From Monilinia fructicola (lineage: Eukaryota > Ascomycota > Leotiomycetes > Helotiales > Sclerotiniaceae), in NCBI GenBank assembly GCA_008692225.1, contig VICG01000013.1:558001-622000 (forward strand): a stretch of DNA of 64,000 nucleotides, written 5' to 3'. This document shows positions 60,848 to 64,000 of this stretch, one piece after another. The translations under genes were made by a program, and so were the position numbers. The notes under the pieces were generated by a model. That model worked only from the letters and a program-made list of their open reading frames with translations, ran no database searches and had not been told where the DNA came from. How positions within the stretch are numbered: position 1 is the first letter of the stretch; each line of letters begins with the position of its first letter.

Positions 60848-61957
60848 AGATGCGAATCAGAACAATTCGATGAGCAATTCGATGAGATAACTCACTACTA
60901 CTATCAGCTGGTTACGAATCTCCGGCACATATTTTTCCTTTGGTGCGATCGATGTACATTCTTTGCATTCCTTGCATTTTCAAGAGGGCAAGCGGGAGTT
61001 TTTACTTTATTATACTTGATTATACCTGGCTTTCTCACTACTCGAGGATGCTGGATTTTTTTTAATCTCTCTTTTGATCCTTTCCTTTTGTCATGACAGA
61101 TATGCTGGCATTATGAACTCCACGTGGCTGTCGTTTGTATTTACTTGAAGGAGATGACGATATCGAGAAAGCGACATGAGAGGAATTTGCCTGGTAAGGA
61201 TCGAAAGGCTCGATCCTTGACGCGCAGAAGTATACCGAACTCAAATTCGCACTCGAACGATTGTCATAGGCAGCGGGGAGACACAATACGCACATACGGA
61301 AGGGAATGGGCACTCTGGGTTGGTTTGCGACTGCGTTTTGATTCGAGAGGGATTTGAAAGAAGGGAGGGCAGAGGGGAGGATAACATCAAATGTGATGAG
61401 CTGAGATACCACCGATGCGGGAGAGTTTGATGATGGAAGGGGGGAATGAATGGACGTGCGAGCCAATGAATTCTGGCGGAGCATTTGTGACTGGGGACAG
61501 GGGAATGGTATGGAGATGAGATGGGATAAGCTACCATCGGATGAGTCGAGTTGAGATGAGTCAGTGCGCACTTTGTAGATATGATACCAAGATGAAATAC
61601 AAGACATCTTTTCTCTTTGAAGATGCAACGGTTTGTCTCCTTGAGACAAACTGAATGTCTGCACCATAGCCGGGCCTCGAATGGGGACATGATCTTCAGG
61701 TTCAAATGTGATTTGTTTGAAATGTTGCATACTAACCACGTAGACCAGGTATCCTCATAATTTACTCATCTGCTCATTTATTTAATCCTTTACACATTGT
61801 GACATGTATCACTACGACGCATGATTGATAATTCATCGCTCATCATTCATTTATCATACATCTCATCTCATCTCATCTCATACACACTGCAAAGCAGTGC
61901 AGTGCAGTGCAGTGCAGTGCAATACCGAATCAAAAAATCCCAAAACATATCTATCCC
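60848..61957. other. Convergent intergenic region
   Basis: Three-prime flanks of the kinase (plus) and the Ran-binding protein (minus). A 225-codon minus-strand frame (61062-61739) is Ser/Pro-rich and unrecognised. A second 154-codon frame overlaps it in another phase, typical of chance frames. (CATCT)n lies near 61857-61880. Confidence 0.5.
61893..61925 (-). repeat. GCACT pentamer repeat, right copy (inverted)
   Basis: Five AGTGC units on the plus strand. Its reverse complement matches the copy at 57883-57909 over 26 bases, including the GTATT flank. Confidence 0.85.
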
Positions 61958-64000
61958 TCATCCCTCATCCTCAACCTTTCCTCTCTTCCCTTCATCCATA
62001 CCTCCTCCCCTACTCAACGGACTCCCTTTCGCACTTGGGCTTGCGTCGCCTCTCTCCCTGTATACTCTCTCTAGCGGACCTCTCTTCGAGCTCGGCTTAG
62101 GCTGGAAGAGGGTTGACGAAGATGGTATTGTGGAAGGCGGGATCTCGGGACGTATGGGGAAACGGGGGACGAAGGTGGGGGCGACGAGAGCTCGCGACTT
62201 GGCCTGACGTCGGGTTCGAATCTCGGGGCGGCGGGCGATGATCGCTGGGGCGTGGCGCTTCGGGCTCTGTCGCGCGCCCAGCGGGGACTGGGCGGTGGGT
62301 TTTTCGGGTCGGTCGCGCGGGTCCCATGGGGTTCCTTCCCTTGAGTAGGTGCTCTCGGGTCTTCCGGTCTCGTCGTACCCGTCAGCGTCGTGTCCGTATT
62401 GGTACTGTTCCCCGTGTCTTTTGACGGGACTCTCGTCGTAGGGATCGAAGCCGACTTTTTGCCTCGCCATCATTCTGGTACGTTTACGTTCTGAGGCGTC
62501 GCGGCCGGCGCCGGTGCTGGAGGATTCGTGCAGGAAGAAGGTGAGGAGTTCGTCGGGGATGGTTAGGTGCGAGGACTGCTGGAATTGTTGGAGGGCGGTT
62601 AGGCGGATGAGCATTTTCGAGGAGAGAGAGGGAGGAGCGGATTTGTATGGGGTGGGGGGAGAGGGTGAGTGGGATTCGATGGATGGAAGGAGATGGGGAT
62701 GGGGGATGGGGGTGTGATGGGTGTTGATTTGGGGAGGATGGGGTCGCTGGAGCTGGGGATGATATTTTGAGGTTCGAGAGGTCTGTGGTTAGATCGTTGG
62801 TTGATGGTAGGTCACCAGCTGTATCTGGCTGGCTGGAATTATAGGAGGAGTCTCCATTTCGTTCTGGCTCAAATTCATCTTCGGATTCTGAGTCTTCCGC
62901 TTCGGTGTATACTTCTAGAGCAAGCCACTCTGGGTCGAGATCTTGTGGAAGTCGCCATGTTGTGTTTGTTTCTGGCGGAGATTCCAACTTTTCTTTTGGT
63001 GGAGATTCTGGTGCCATACTTTCTCGTCGAAGTTGCGCATCGATGTCATAGTCGTCATCTTCTTCATCCTCTTGCTTTGGATCGTCTTCCTCCGATACTC
63101 TTTCTTCTGATGGTATGTCTTCGCCTTCATCATACCACTCATTTTGTGTTTCTTGTCCCTCCATCATTCTTCTGGGCGGTAAAGCATTGATATCTCGCTT
63201 TAATAGTAGAACAGGACTGTTCGTTTCATCCTGATTACCAATATTTAATATTTTGCCTGTATCTGCATAGAATATCTTGGATATCTGATGAATTGGCAAA
63301 ACTTCTCGAATGCCTGCTAATTTGACATCTCCATACGGCCCAGGCTGTGGTTCCCCATCTCTCGTAAGAGTGAACTCGATCATCATCGAAGTCTTCAATT
63401 ATTTCAAGCTGATAAGAGTATTCGGTCATGTTTCCTTCACCGGCGATTAGAGATAAGTCTTTCCCAGTCAAGTAATCCTTGGCCTCTTTGACATGGTGTA
63501 ACTGTCCAGGTGAACCGTATGTAGATCGAAGAGGTACACGTAAAAGCTTGACTCTGGCTTTATGTATGACTTCTTTCCAAGTAGTCTCTCTCATACCCTC
63601 TTCATCGTGAGCCCGATACGCATGGCCGGCAAATAACATGTATAGCGAAAGAGTAAGTGTTGGGCCAACTTGCACAGATACATTCGGATTCATAGAATAT
63701 TGAGTATCTCCAGCAGTAAGAAGATTACTTGCTTGTAGTAATCTCGATGGTGATACAGTTGCTGGAAGTGTCGTCGAAAGACTCGTTCCAGATGTGGTGA
63801 TGGCTAAATTGATAAGTGGTACTGCATCTTCAATTCTCGCCAAGAGCTTCTTGATATCTCTCACAATAGCTCGAATCTCGGCCTCATGAGCGGCACGTGT
63901 TTTTGCTCGATTCTTATTTCGACGTGAGAGTTCTTCAGCACTTGCAGCTTTTGCTAGTCTCATACCAAGAGATTGAATATCCCATCGAAGTGCTTTTGTT
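61958..64000 (-). CDS. Yrb30-like Ran-binding protein, 5' end outside the window
   Basis: Matches the fungal RanGTP-binding protein family related to yeast Yrb30, thought to act in nucleocytoplasmic transport. The frame is open to the right edge (KALRWDIQSLGMRLAKAA), so the N-terminus lies beyond 64000. Conserved blocks: EIRAIVRDIKKLLARIEDAV, SPSRLLQASNLLTAGDTQYS, VGPTLTLSLYMLFAGHAY, KEVIHKARVKLLRVPLR, EYSYQLEIIEDFDDDRVHSY. Then GEPQPGPYGDVKLAGIREVL, IHQISKIFYADTGKILNIGN and SPVLLLKRDINA. An acidic stretch (EEDDPKQEDEEDDDYD) precedes MLIRLTALQQFQQSSHLTIP and FDPYDESPVKRHGEQY. A one-base shift near 63386 separates HSY from RDGEPQ, and another in the Ser/Pro-rich stretch near 62640-62730 separates the acidic part from MLIRLTAL. 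The stop is at 61958. Confidence 0.85.

Noticed and set aside
61062..61739. 225-codon minus-strand frame, with a 154-codon frame in another phase
   Set aside because: Two overlapping long frames in different phases and Ser/Pro-rich content suggest chance; it lies between two convergent 3' ends.
62205..62235. GGTTCGAATC resembling a tRNA T-loop
   Set aside because: No matching stems or anticodon arm; it lies inside the Ran-binding protein coding region.

Overview
The window looks like nuclear DNA of a filamentous ascomycete. Genes have short GT-AG introns (mostly 44-65 nt) and sit on both strands with no operons. Intergenic DNA is microsatellite-rich. One DNA transposon has decayed to almost pure A+T, as repeat-induced point mutation (RIP) would do. 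Family resemblances recalled from memory point to Leotiomycetes (a Botrytis/Sclerotinia-type fungus); that placement is inference.

Layout. 0.4-1.5 kb: cyclin C of the Mediator kinase module. 6.6-7.1 kb: a conserved unnamed protein behind about 5 kb of gene-free DNA. 9.4-10.7 kb: a small mitochondrial-type protein with unusually long introns. 14-15.2 kb: an uncharacterised, probably frame-disrupted locus. 15.7-16.4 kb: a short-chain dehydrogenase. 17.9-25.0 kb: a Doa4/USP8-type deubiquitinase and the ESCRT-0 subunit Vps27, transcribed divergently from one 1.4 kb region. 27.0-29.7 kb: the ribosome-rescue GTPase Hbs1. 32.3-34.5 kb: the ER chaperone BiP/Kar2. 35.3-37.2 kb: a Zn2Cys6 regulator. 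37.8-39.8 kb: a TA-flanked transposon with about 55-bp terminal inverted repeats. 40.2 kb: a tRNA-Ala-like gene. 41.1-45.3 kb: the deadenylase subunit Pan2. 46.0-47.5 kb: an MFS_5-type transporter. 47.5-58.7 kb: a gene-poor, repeat-rich stretch. 58.7-60.8 kb: a YANK/STK32-like kinase. 62-64 kb: a Yrb30-like Ran-binding protein running off the right edge.

Functional themes are housekeeping: transcription (cyclin C), endosomal sorting of ubiquitinated cargo (Vps27 plus deubiquitinase), translation and mRNA turnover (Hbs1, Pan2), and ER folding (Kar2). The Vps27/deubiquitinase head-to-head pair is the clearest case of neighbours in one pathway.

The strongest unusual signal concerns reading-frame integrity. 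Cyclin C, the dehydrogenase, the deubiquitinase, Vps27 and Hbs1 read cleanly over thousands of bases. Kar2, the Zn2Cys6 regulator, Pan2, the transporter, the kinase, the Ran-binding protein and the small mitochondrial protein each contain one or more single-base shifts, mostly in short homopolymers. Because Kar2 is essential in yeast, residual sequencing indels are the likeliest cause. Pan2 is hit so often that real decay should also be tested. I did not find convincing evidence of a novel multi-gene system.
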